Source: Choanephora cucurbitarum (taxonomy: Eukaryota > Mucoromycota > Mucoromycetes > Mucorales > Choanephoraceae). Taken from it: a stretch of 64,000 nucleotides of DNA. The translations under genes were made by a program, and so were the position numbers. Positions 1 to 9,930 of this stretch are shown here, one piece after another; position 1 is the stretch's first letter; every line of letters starts with the position of its first letter. The stretch is taken from the NCBI GenBank assembly GCA_025331435.1, contig JAIWNI010000086.1, positions 54,936 through 118,935 of the forward strand, given 5' to 3'. Under the pieces are notes generated by a model that searched no databases, was not told the DNA's origin, and saw only the letters and a list, made by a program, of their open reading frames with translations.

Positions 1-612
1 GTAAATAGTATATAATTATATCTCTTTTTTTTTCTGGCTGTAAAAAAGAAAAACAAGTAAGCTTATGTTGTCACTAGTGTTGCTAAATAAATGTATTCAA
101 ACAAGCTTATTTGGCTTATTTTCTATCTCATTTATACTGTGATTGATTTAATTAGACTAGCTAATGATCGTAATCATTTAGTCATTTTGTGCTGTCATCA
201 CTTTGATTTTTTTCTATTGTTATTTATAGTTTCGGCTTTGCTTATAGGTTGGCAAAGTTATCCAAGATCTAGGTATTGTATGCTCTTGCTTAAAGGAAAT
301 AGCCTTTTTTTTATTAGTAGGGAGGAGCTGAAATTTTGGCATTTGAAGTCAATTGAATCATAATTTCAAATCTAGAGTCATACCAATTTGGGCATACATT
401 CATATCAACCATGATATAAATGTTGCTAGTATAAACGCTTAAATACTATCCAATAAGTTTATTTTTAAATGCATCAAAAGAAAAGGGCAATGTGAAGAAA
501 TTCTTTTTTGTTTTAGCTTACAAAAGCTAAACTAGTTTTTTCTACCTGGGAGCTACAAGTTACCTTCAAGTAAAGGGGTTTGTATATTCAAGCAAAAAAA
601 AAGGGGGGGGAA
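1..612. other. Gap at window start, no gene seen
   Basis: This is AT-rich sequence. A 90-codon open frame at 91-363 (+) has no recognisable domain and no splice partners, and I do not call it a gene. The end of the gap contains the 3' flank of the following minus-strand gene. Confidence 0.6.
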
Positions 613-1104
613 TCACATCTTCTTTTCAAACAAATGACAATAAAGTGCATAACTGGCAACAATTATGATAGCCGATAGACAAGAGACAAGCAACACAGGT
701 ATCAGTATCACGAGACCTGTGATTAACGATACAAACACAAGAATAGACCATAAAATGCCTAGCACAATCGATGTGAGTGATATGACAGTCAACATGAACA
801 ATACAAAAACGGCGACAGGCACAATAGCAAATACCGAGAAGACATAAAAACATAGCCTGAATTCTCGACTACTATTGAAAAATATAAGGAAAGAGAACTC
901 TCTCTTTGTTTTTCATTATATTTACTGCTGCCAAAGTACATCAATATGTGTTCTAGTCGCGTCCCAATAGAACATGAACTGATCATATAAACGAGAATAC
1001 ATGTCAATTGGTTCGTCTGTTGCATGTCTCTCTTTTGAGCTATCCATGAATTCGCTTCGGTTAGAATGAGTTTTAGTATAGCTTAATTGCTCTGTCTGTG
1101 ACAT
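613..1104 (-). CDS. Promethin/LDAF1-like small membrane protein (2 exons)
   Basis: The model is exon 1 1104-926 and exon 2 856-613, joined over a 69-nt intron (donor GTAAAT, acceptor TTCAG), giving 140 residues. The first ~60 residues are polar (several Ser/Thr/Arg), followed by a short YDQFMFYWDATR amphipathic stretch. After it come about 70 almost uninterrupted hydrophobic residues (roughly 64-133) with few charges, ending in a cytosolic-looking HLFEKKM tail. This is the layout of the promethin/TMEM159 family (lipid-droplet assembly factor, the yeast Ldo proteins), which forms membrane hairpins at the ER next to seipin. The assignment rests on topology and composition rather than on a diagnostic motif, so another small tetraspanning protein is possible. 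The splice join restores the hydrophobic frame (reads QLCFYVFSVFAIVPV). Confidence 0.55.
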
Positions 1105-2802
1105 TGTGCTTGAATGGAAAATACAGAAAGAAAAAAAGAGAGAGAAAGAAAAAAAAAAGTTTGCATGAATGGGAAAATGAAAATATTAGCTCATTCTTAA
1201 CATTTATTTAGGAAATCCTAGGGAGTAACACTGTTTAGTTATTTCGGTCAAGTGTTATTTTTTCTTGTTCATCACAAGTCCTCTTTCCTATTTGCCTTGC
1301 ATCATTTGAAGTATCTATGCTTCATGTTGTTTGTATTCTGACTTTTGTTGGAAACAAACACTGTGATTGACATAGTCACTCTGGCTTTATAGACGTTTCC
1401 TTTTTGGAAATCTAGGTAACTCAGGTCAATTTCTAAAACTGAAGGACAACAATCCTATATAGAACGCTCAATTCATTTATTCCTATGGCATTGCCTTTAT
1501 CGCCACCTTTCGTTCTTACGATTGTTGTATGCATTGTTCTACCTCTTTGTCTTCTTTAAAGATTGAGATAAGAAACTGTTGCTTCATTGATGAGATTAAC
1601 AGTCTATGTGAATATCCTAAAGATTAAGGCCTACATAAGGTAGATATTTAGAATCCATTGCTGCAGTGGAAAATCAGTCTGTCCATTTCTGTTTAAGCCT
1701 TCTCAGAATAGCATACATTCAAATCTCTTGACTTGGAGAAAGCGTTTGAAGTTGTAAATGCCGAAGTATTCATTATCAGTTGAACATCTGATTTTATTGT
1801 TTGTCTCTGATGATTAGTTGTGCTTTCCTCACTATAGTTTGTATAGTTTTGAGGCTCTTTAAAGTTTGCTTGTCAATTGAAATGCAGCCCATTGTTCCTT
1901 CACTTGCTCAAGTCAATATACTGATCCTTGGAACAACTTTTTCGTTTAGATCCATTAAAGTAGCTTCATCTTCATCTAACTTAATTTGTCTCGATACTTT
2001 AGCTTAATACATATTATGTTTGAGCTGAACTACTGTTTTTGCTCCATTTAAGCTAGCTTTATACGTACTCTTAATCTAAATTGGCCATATCATGTGGGAT
2101 CAGTGAAAAAGAAAATAGTAAATTTGACATGTAACTTATACAATGATATTTATGCATTTTCTTTTTGCCCTATGCTAGTAAAAAGAAAACTGGCTGAACA
2201 ATTATCTTTGTGCCTATGTCAAAAGACTATGATCAGCTTTTGAAGAAGAGGCAATCAAAGAATGGGAGCTGTGGTGCTATTCCTGCCTCTTGCTTCAGTA
2301 TCTTTTGCTCTATATTTATATGCTCGCTGTATATTGGATTGCTAAATTAATATGCATCAAGCGTTTTGCTAGTAACAATCAGAGAAGAGAGCAATCTTAT
2401 GAGGCTTGGTCAAATGAAGCGGTTCAAAAGATTGTAGGGAACTCTGTAAATAAGATAGCCTACTTCCTTTCGATAGGTCAGCTTGTTATACTTCAAACCA
2501 TCTTAAAAAAGTGAGCATCTTATCATGAATCTATCAGATTATGGGCTCCCAAAATGTATATCGTGGCTGCTTTGAACCTAGATTGAACAGCCAAGGAAAA
2601 TGATTGCTTGCTTATCATCAATAAGTGCTAAGGAGTGAGGGTGAGAGGGATCTTAATCTGAAGTTCAATCTTAGTAAGATTCCATGAATTTCCTTTGTTT
2701 TCTTTGCATTACAAATCCAAGTATTTGTGGCTTGTCAAGACACTTATCCTTTGATTTTTTTGTCGAGAGATCCTTCTTTCTGTATTAGTCAGTTCACACA
2801 CA
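1105..2802. other. 1.7-kb intergenic region, no gene seen
   Basis: This region lies between two divergent genes and should hold both promoters. Open frames at 1801-2007 and 2290-2514 lack domains, have compositions like translated AT-rich DNA, and cannot be extended by splicing. I see no tRNA or clear repeat. Confidence 0.5.
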
Positions 2803-5268
2803 ATGACCTTGTCCAACGCCGAAGTTGCCCTTGTTCTCGGCAAAAAAGCCTCAGTAGACAATGAGACAATCAGTACTATTGTAGCTGATATTCAAGAAGG
2901 TCGTTATGCAAAGGTGATCAAGGAAAGCATCATCTTCAAAGATGCTCAAGCTAGTTCGGAAGAGCTAAAAAAGACAGGCGACATTCAAGCTTGGATTGAC
3001 AACAGACTTTCCAACATTGCTTTGGATAATGAGCAGGACTTGTTTTATGTGTTGGCAACCGGTATTGCCTCACTCAACTCATTTATCCAAGTCAACTGGA
3101 CTGGTCCTGTTCTTGCCTTTACAGTATCTGAATTGTTCTTTGGTCAAGAGAACCAGGAGTTTGAGAATGTATTGCACAAAGCTTGTCTTAAATCGCTCTC
3201 AGTAGACAGTGAAGAAGTCTATCATCTGACTCAACAATTGGCCTTGTTGGCAATTGCTCGCACATTGTTTGAAGCTGTTCGTACCAAGAACTTGACAGGT
3301 TCCTTCTGGTGTATGCGTTCAGCCTTTATTCAACAACAACTCTTGGATGAATTCACTGGGTCACTTCAGAACAAGCTGACCTCTTTGGCCCAAGAAAGTA
3401 ACACCATTTTAGAAAAGACCCCTGAAAGTGAAGTTGATGCTGAAACTCGTCAAGCACTCAAGGTTCGTCATGAATTGGAGATCGGTTTGATCCACAGCTT
3501 TTTCGGACAAGACAAAGAATCCTTAGAGAAGCTGGAATCTGCTCAAAAGGAATCTGGATTCACTTGGTCTTTGACAGGTGCTCTTGGTCGTCGTACTAAG
3601 TTCCAACAGTTTGATGTGTCCCAGTTGGTCGTCTTGGCTGAAAGTAAAAAGAAAGCAGATGGTTCACCTATTGAAGTGAATGAAGATGCTGCTAAGCCAG
3701 AAACTTTGGATTTAAATGATGATACACTTTTGGATAACATCCAGTTTACTGAAAATGAAAAAAACACTAAAGAAAACGATCAACGTCATGGTAATTTGGA
3801 AGTGATCGATCAATGTCTTTTGCTTGCCTTCTGTTTGAATGTCAAGAACACCAACCCTGATCACGGTATTACTACTGAACAAATGGTGCCCTATGTCACT
3901 CGTGTTCTTGAGAATGCTAACAACTGGATGGTACACACGATGGGTCTCTTGCTTCGTTCTCGTTTGGAAGCCAACAAGAACCGTACTGTTGAACGTGCAG
4001 CCCTTCAACTTCAAGCTTTGGTGGATCAGATCAAGGTCGAAGACTCTGGCGTTGAGGAGCGTCTTGCTTATTTCTATGATCTCCTTTTGCCTAGTAAGTG
4101 GGAAATGGAACGTGAATTGGCTCGTCGTTTTGTCTCTCTTGGTGTTCTTCGTTCTGCTGTTGAGATCTTTGAGCGTCTGGAAATGTGGGAAGATGTGATC
4201 TCTTGTTATCAAATGATGGAACAACCTCAGAAAGCAAAGGACGTCTTGACTCGTTTGATGGAAGAAAACCCTCAATCACCCAAGTACTGGTGTATTCTTG
4301 GTGATCTTGAAGCTGAACCTGCTCATTGGCGCAAATCATGGGAGATGTCAAACCAAAAGTATGCTCGTGCCATGCGTAGTTTGGGCTCCTATGAGTTCAA
4401 GCGTAAAAACTATGAATCTGCTATCGAATGTTATCAAAAGGCACTTACTATCAACCCTCTCTTTGAAGGCTCCTGGTATATCTTGGGTTGTGCTGCCATG
4501 ATGACTGAAAACTGGGAAGTAGGTTCTCGCGCCTTCCAGCGTGTGGTCTCATTGGATGACGAACAGCCTGAAGCTTGGACCAATCTGGCCAGTATCTATA
4601 TCAAGATGGATAGAAAGCCCGATGCCTTTTTAGCTCTAAAGCAAGCTACCAAGTTGAAGTTTGATAACTGGAAGATTTGGCAAAACTTGTTGTTTGTCTC
4701 TATTGATGTCGGTCAATTCCCTGATGCTATCTATGCTATGCAACGTGTTGTTGAACTTCGTTGGGACAAAGATCGTGATGAAGCTGTTGATGTTGGTGTA
4801 CTTCGTATGATTGTCGAGAGTGTAGTTCAAAACTGGAAGGATCCCTTTGATCGTGACGGTGCTCGTCTTTCACGTCATGTACAGCGTTTGTTAGAGAACG
4901 TGATCTTGAGCCGTATCACTAATTCACCTGATATATGGATGATTTGTGCCAAGTATTATCTCTGGCAACAACGCTATGTGGATGCTCTGGAAACCTCCGT
5001 CAAAGCCTACCGATCTGTCATGCACGACCCTCGTATTGAAACAGAGGAATCTATATTTGAAGATGTGACCACTGTTGCCTTAGAAACTGTGGATATGTAC
5101 GAGAACTTGGGTCAAAAGACTGTAGATGGCGCTCCCGTTTGTGCTGATTGGCGCTACCAATCTCGTCTCATCATCAAAGGCTTAATGGGCAAAGTACGTG
5201 ATATCTTTGAAGACACCACTTCTTATGAGCGTTTGAAGGATCGTTTAGAAGACTTGAAAAATGCTTAG
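2803..5268 (+). CDS. EMW1: TTC27/Emw1 family tetratricopeptide protein
   Basis: This is an intronless gene of 821 residues. The N-terminal half is all-helical (MTLSNAEVALVLGKK start). The C-terminal half carries TPR repeats at about 520-650, including FKRKNYESAIECYQKALTIN and PEAWTNLASIYIKMDRKPDAF, which typify the TTC27/Emw1 family. In yeast the homologue is essential and was named for maintenance of cell-wall integrity; the human homologue is TTC27. An acidic, low-complexity stretch at about residues 285-325 (rich in Asp, Asn and Lys) probably is a flexible linker. The first ATG follows a pyrimidine-rich leader, and no upstream in-frame ATG is credible. The gene ends 148 bp from a convergent gene, with AATAAA at 5391-5396. 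It is one of only a few intronless genes in this window. Confidence 0.9.
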   Translation: MTLSNAEVALVLGKKASVDNETISTIVADIQEGRYAKVIKESIIFKDAQASSEELKKTGDIQAWIDNRLSNIALDNEQDLFYVLATGIASLNSFIQVNWTGPVLAFTVSELFFGQENQEFENVLHKACLKSLSVDSEEVYHLTQQLALLAIARTLFEAVRTKNLTGSFWCMRSAFIQQQLLDEFTGSLQNKLTSLAQESNTILEKTPESEVDAETRQALKVRHELEIGLIHSFFGQDKESLEKLESAQKESGFTWSLTGALGRRTKFQQFDVSQLVVLAESKKKADGSPIEVNEDAAKPETLDLNDDTLLDNIQFTENEKNTKENDQRHGNLEVIDQCLLLAFCLNVKNTNPDHGITTEQMVPYVTRVLENANNWMVHTMGLLLRSRLEANKNRTVERAALQLQALVDQIKVEDSGVEERLAYFYDLLLPSKWEMERELARRFVSLGVLRSAVEIFERLEMWEDVISCYQMMEQPQKAKDVLTRLMEENPQSPKYWCILGDLEAEPAHWRKSWEMSNQKYARAMRSLGSYEFKRKNYESAIECYQKALTINPLFEGSWYILGCAAMMTENWEVGSRAFQRVVSLDDEQPEAWTNLASIYIKMDRKPDAFLALKQATKLKFDNWKIWQNLLFVSIDVGQFPDAIYAMQRVVELRWDKDRDEAVDVGVLRMIVESVVQNWKDPFDRDGARLSRHVQRLLENVILSRITNSPDIWMICAKYYLWQQRYVDALETSVKAYRSVMHDPRIETEESIFEDVTTVALETVDMYENLGQKTVDGAPVCADWRYQSRLIIKGLMGKVRDIFEDTTSYERLKDRLEDLKNA

Positions 5269-5416
5269 AACCCTTATTTTTTTTGTTTCTTCATTTCTCT
5301 TTCTCTCTTTTTTGTCATATTGTTTCTATGTATAATAGCATTGCATTTCTTTAGAATTCTCTTTTTATATCATCTTTGTAACATTAAGAAGAATAAACTT
5401 TATTATTATTATTTAT

Positions 5417-5779
5417 TTACAATCTTTTGAAGTTTACTTCTCCAACAGGTTGATCACCAGTTAGTCCACCTAATCCTTGAGAAGGTTGTTCAGCAATATG
5501 ATGTGCATCACCGCCAGTATTCAAAGGCTTCTTCTTTTCCTTGTTGGGTTGCTTGTCAGAAACTGTAGATTCTTTGATTTGTTCAGGATCATCTCTGCCA
5601 GTAACTATAGGGGCGTGTTGCTTTGGGTTAATGCTCATCTTGGGAGATTCGTGAGTGTTTGTTTGATCTGACTGCTTCACTTCGTCATAGTTCACATAGC
5701 CTGTGTCAGGGTTCTGGCTTAATCCAGTGTCGTATTTAAGATCTTTGTTACCGTTATTCATGTTATCGTTGTGCTGCAT
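5417..5779 (-). CDS. Small hydrophilic, disordered protein of unknown function
   Basis: This is a single-exon frame of 120 residues. It is very rich in Asn, Asp, Gln, Lys, Pro and Gly, with no hydrophobic core, no signal peptide and no cysteine. The C-terminal part (GGDAHHIAEQ followed by GLGGLTGDQPVGEVNF) looks more constrained than the rest and could be a short conserved motif. I do not recognise the family. The composition resembles stress or desiccation proteins (hydrophilin-like), but this is only compositional. The gene is convergent with the upstream EMW1 gene, the two stops being 148 bp apart, so the 3' UTRs probably overlap. Confidence 0.6.
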   Translation of the reverse strand: MQHNDNMNNGNKDLKYDTGLSQNPDTGYVNYDEVKQSDQTNTHESPKMSINPKQHAPIVTGRDDPEQIKESTVSDKQPNKEKKKPLNTGGDAHHIAEQPSQGLGGLTGDQPVGEVNFKRL

Positions 5780-6917
5780 TGTTTAGTTTTGAAAAAAAAA
5801 ATATGCGAATGTAGATCAGTCAATGTTTACTTTTATATTTGATTCAATGCTTGGCATCACCATGATATCATGCTACCATTTTTATGCACTTATGCCTCTA
5901 ACAGAAAATCATCAAAAGGAATGACGTACCTTATAAAATATCTACTCTCAACAGTACTTGAAGTAAAGTTGCTGGTATCACTACAATGCAATGCTAATCC
6001 CTATTTGGTTTTATACTCCATATTTGGATCTGGTGCGTGAGTACTTCTCTGATTGAGTTTTTGACCAAGCAAAAAAAAAAAAAAATGGACTTCATCTCGT
6101 CTACTTTAGCGAAGCCTGAAGGACTGTATATTGCAAAGTAGCAGATAGTTTTTGTGGAATATAAGTGCATGCAAGCTTGTTCCTTGTTCTCTAGTTCTTA
6201 TTTAGTCCTCATTTGGTTAGAATGATGCAATAAGGGTTGACCATCTTACAAAAGAGATATACAACTATACTTTTTTTGGTTTTGACAATCAGCTTCAATT
6301 GAGCCTATACATACTAATCCTCCTTATATAAAGTATGTCCTTTATGATATGCTAGTACTAGCTTAGTTCCACCTTAAATTTTTAATTCAGGACGCAGCGT
6401 TTGGCTTTTCAAAAACCTCTTTGTCTTTGAGGTAAGTTTCTTTTTTTTTGTGATGAGTGGAATTTTATATTCCAATTTAACTTCACTCGAAAAATGGGGC
6501 AGTGTGCTTTGAATTTACCAAGACCTAAAGCTACTTCATTCTACTAGACAGCTCCCAATAGTCCCTGTCGAGTCTTGCAAAAAATATAAATATATGCGGG
6601 CTTCAGAATAGCCGGTTAAATTTAAAGAAATCTGTAAAGAAGGAAAGAACATAGGCACTACATAATGTTGATAACCTAAAGCAAATAAGAAATAGAAAGA
6701 GAGAGATGCTGATGTACTTTCAAAGAGTATATATGAAATGAAAATGCGGATAATTACAAATCGATGTTGCTAATACTGTACGGCCTATTTCTTGTTCTAC
6801 TTGTAACAAGAAAAGAAAGCACGTCACAAGAAAGTAGCCACAAAGTTTTTTTTCTTGACCAAAACAAAAAACTGTCTAGATAAGCTACTTTTTTTTTATA
6901 AAATACATATAAATACA
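5780..6917. other. Intergenic region between divergent genes
   Basis: It holds the promoters of the small disordered protein gene (-) and NHP2 (+). It is AT-rich with several homopolymer A or T runs. No gene, RNA or clear repeat is visible. Confidence 0.5.
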
Positions 6918-7527
6918 ATGGCCAAGGAGCAAAAGAAGGAAAAGAAGGTCAAGGCCCCTAAGAACGAAGGTTCAGACAATGAAGAAGAAGTTCTCCGCTT
7001 CCAATCTCCTATTGCTCACCCCTTGGCCGAGAAGAAGTTGGTCAAGAAGCTCTACAAGACCATCAAGAAGGGTATGTTAATGGCCATAGCTGAGAAGACA
7101 CTTTCTTAACATGTTTTGTTTTGTTTTTTCTAGCTAGTAAAGTTAAGCACGTCCGTCGTGGTGTCAAGGAAGTTGGCAAGGCTCTCCGTAAGGGTGAAAA
7201 GGGTCTCGTTGTGATTGCCGGTGACATTTCACCTTTAGATGTTATTTCTCACATGCCCGTTCTCTGTGAAGATAGCAATGTTCCTTACATCTTTGTTCCT
7301 TCCAAGGAACAATTGGGTGAAGCCAGCTCCACCAAGCGCCCTACTTCAGTCACCATGATTGTCTTTGGTGGCAAGAACAAGGATACCAAGGCTGCTGCTG
7401 ACTACAAGGAGTTGTATGATGAATGTTATGCCCAAGCTAAAGATTTGGTGAGTTTGTAGTGGTTCTAAAATGCAAGTTCTCATACTGACTGATGTAATTT
7501 TTATAGGACGAAAAGCTCGTCTATTAA
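6918..7527 (+). CDS. NHP2: H/ACA ribonucleoprotein subunit Nhp2 (L7Ae family)
   Basis: Three exons (6918-7071, 7134-7447, 7507-7527) give 162 residues. A short lysine-rich N-terminus precedes an L7Ae/Nhp2 RNA-binding fold with the motifs LVVIAGDISPLDVISHMPVLCEDSNVPY and STKRPTSVTMIV. Nhp2 is a core protein of H/ACA snoRNPs that guide rRNA pseudouridylation, acting with Cbf5, Gar1 and Nop10. The ATG at 6918 is chosen because it opens the conserved MAKEQKKEKK start; an upstream in-frame extension into AT-rich leader has no family support. The last exon encodes only six residues (DEKLVY) plus the stop and is reached through a GTGAGT donor and a TTATAG acceptor. The total length matches the family (about 155-175 residues). 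Confidence 0.93.
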
Positions 7528-8014
7528 GCAAGAATGGAAATCATACGCTTATCTTTTTTTCATATACATTCAATTACCACCTGTATAACAACAACGTTCT
7601 GTCTTTGATTGGAATAGTGTTTTTCTCTCTCTCTTTTTCATAGTTTTGTAGATTTCAACTCACATATATTGCACACCCACCCACACATCAGATTATCACA
7701 TAATAAAAAAAGGTTATTTATGGAAACCAGTACATGAGAAACGCGTTAGAAGTTGAAAGAAGAACAGAATGAAGTTTTGGGTAGTAGGCTACACTTGGGA
7801 GGGTTGATGGAAAAGCAGAGCAGACCTGCAATCATTTTGAAGAGTAAAGTGGTTATGTTTTGGTCCTTTATAAATTAAATGTAACATTCGTTTTCTCGTA
7901 TATATTTTAAGAAAACTGAATCAAAATCAGTATAAAGTACATCTGCTATTTGTTTTCGGATATCACTGTTTAGAAATTCGCTGGATGATTTGACATAAAA
8001 AGAAATGCCGTTTT
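7528..8014. other. Convergent intergenic spacer
   Basis: The 3' flanks of NHP2 (+) and of the cysteine-rich secreted gene (-) meet here. A CT-rich run near 7625 and AATAAA-like motifs are present, and nothing else is evident. Confidence 0.5.
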
Positions 8015-8485
8015 TTAGTTACACTTGTTCTTGATACAAGTGTCACGGCAATCATCGCTGGTAACACAACATTGACCCTTCTTACCATCACCAAGACGCA
8101 AGCCATAAGCACCAGCCTTACAACCTTTGGGGAGGATAGGAAGAGCGTACTTAGGGTTTTGAGGGCCATTACATACATTCTTGAGACATGATTCACGACA
8201 ATCATCATCAGACTTACAACAGACAGATCCCCAACCATTACCGAGACCACGGGCATAAGAACCACGCATACACTTGTACTTCTCAGCAATGGCCAATTCT
8301 TGAGAGTTAAGGTAGCCATTGCATGTACCCTTGTTAGGGTTACAAAGTTCACGGCAATCAGCATTAGATTCACAGCAATAGTTCAACCAACCATCCTTGC
8401 GACCCTTACCAGCGGAACCTTTGATACAAGAGGCTTGGGCTCCAACAGCAACAGAGAGAACGAAGAGAGCAGTGGACAACTTCAT
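8015..8485 (-). CDS. Secreted protein with three six-cysteine modules
   Basis: The frame encodes 156 residues from the ATG at 8485. That ATG is chosen because it starts a canonical signal peptide (MKLSTALFVLSVAVGAQA, likely cut before SC), whereas an upstream in-frame ATG at 8524 would bury it. The mature part consists of three tandem modules of about 35-45 residues. Each has the spacing C-x(n)-CC-x5-C-x3-C-x(4-6)-C, a Gly-rich first half, and the recurring core CC-x-S-x-x-D-C-R-x-x-C followed by C-N. Six cysteines per module suggest three disulfides each, so a small extracellular knot protein. I do not recognise a named family. A role as a wall-associated, antimicrobial or host-interaction protein is inference only. 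A TATAAATA box lies upstream. Confidence 0.85.
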   Translation of the reverse strand: MKLSTALFVLSVAVGAQASCIKGSAGKGRKDGWLNYCCESNADCRELCNPNKGTCNGYLNSQELAIAEKYKCMRGSYARGLGNGWGSVCCKSDDDCRESCLKNVCNGPQNPKYALPILPKGCKAGAYGLRLGDGKKGQCCVTSDDCRDTCIKNKCN

Positions 8486-8544
8486 GTTGAGTAAGAAAGG
8501 ATTGTAATTGAGATAACTTGGCAAATTCTAACAGAAAATTAAAC

Positions 8545-8552
8545 TATTTATA
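8545..8552 (-). promoter_or_regulatory. TATA box of the secreted Cys-rich gene
   Basis: On the minus strand this reads TATAAATA, about 60 bp upstream of the chosen start codon. The spacing suits a TATA element with a short 5' UTR, as expected for a strongly expressed small secreted protein. Confidence 0.5.
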
Positions 8553-9930
8553 TGTAAAGTGAGATCGACGCATTTAATGACAGCCATGGAAAATCTTTTG
8601 TGGGAACACAAAGATGTCAGCAACAAACCTGGGTTATAAAAGCAATTTTTATAAAAAGCTTTTCATTCCCTTTTATTTACTCAAACGACCTAAAACTGGC
8701 AGAAGTTAAGATAGAGACAAACGCATTAATTAATCTTGTGTTCTCCAAACTTGAATTTTAAGGGCCAACGGTTCCACAAGAATTGCATTTTCTGGATTGT
8801 CAAAAAAGAGAAAAGGACGCAGTGCTTAATAAGAAAAGAGAATTGAAGCTTAGTTTTATACCAATTCATGACAAATTATATAAAAAGAATCCTTTTTCTT
8901 GCATCTTTGTAATCTCAAAATGAAATGCTCTGGTTACCGAGGTAGTAATTTGTATGTCTCGATAAACGCTACCCCAATTGAGTAGTACTCCGAGCATTGA
9001 AGAATATTCTTAACGTACTACCATTAATATAAAGTTTGCGCTATAATTCATACTTGTACAGTCTAAAGTTCTCGCATTGTTATGATAACATAGTTTGCCA
9101 GTTATAAGAATAGGAAGCAAGTAGAGGTCTTTGTATTATCTAGAATAAAAGATGTATTGTGTGTACACAAATACGATAATCAACCATCAGCCAAGTGACA
9201 GAAACTCTCTCAGTAATAACGAGAGAAATCTATGGAAAGATACTAGCTTATAGAATTGCATCACTGCTGCAGGCTGAAAAAAGCGTTCCTTTGGCTCCTT
9301 AGATTCAACCTTAAGTGCCTGAATTGGATGGGCTAGTGAGTCTAAGTATCCTGGTATTTGGAACGGAAATGGTTTACTGAATTTAAGCTCTGAGGCTTTC
9401 TAAGAAAAACAACACACATTCCAAGCCAGATAGGAGAAATAGACATTAGCTTTTTACTTAGCATATGAAGAACCGATGTAAAAGAAAAAAAATCATTTCC
9501 TTTCGTTTTCATAGATGGACTTTACCTCTCTTTTTGATATATGTGTTGACTATAGCTACGCTTTCTTTAGGATGACTTTACTTTATTTCAAAAAAGTTAT
9601 ACAACAAGTTTTCCGCGCTTCTATGAGAATATTGAAGCTGTTCCCATTGCACACAGGTAGATCTGTACCAGTATCTTTCATTCTGTTTATTTTTAGAAAC
9701 TGAAAGTACTAGAATGGAATTCACTATATATTATTAATACGAAAGCTTGTATCTCCCAAAGTTGACATCATTAGTAAAAGTATCAATTTGAGACACTTTG
9801 CAACAAGTATCACTGCTCTACTTGTACTTTTTTTCGCACTTTGCCCTTTCTTTTATACATAAATCAATTTAGTGTTTTATTGAATTAAAAATGAATACGT
9901 AAAAATACAAATGCATAAAAGAGCAGCGCT
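8553..9930. other. Intergenic region, no gene seen
   Basis: The region separates the start of the cysteine-rich gene from the 3' end of the ABC transporter gene. The open frame at 9515-9703 has no family signal. No repeats or RNA genes were noticed. Confidence 0.5.

Noticed and set aside
91..363. 90-codon open frame rich in Phe, Leu and Ile
   Set aside because: No motif, no splice partners, and composition expected from AT-rich DNA.
2290..2514. 74-codon frame with a hydrophobic start
   Set aside because: No recognisable family and no extension by plausible introns; probably chance.
3712..4275. 187-codon frame antisense to EMW1
   Set aside because: It mirrors the codon bias of the real gene on the other strand and has no domain content.
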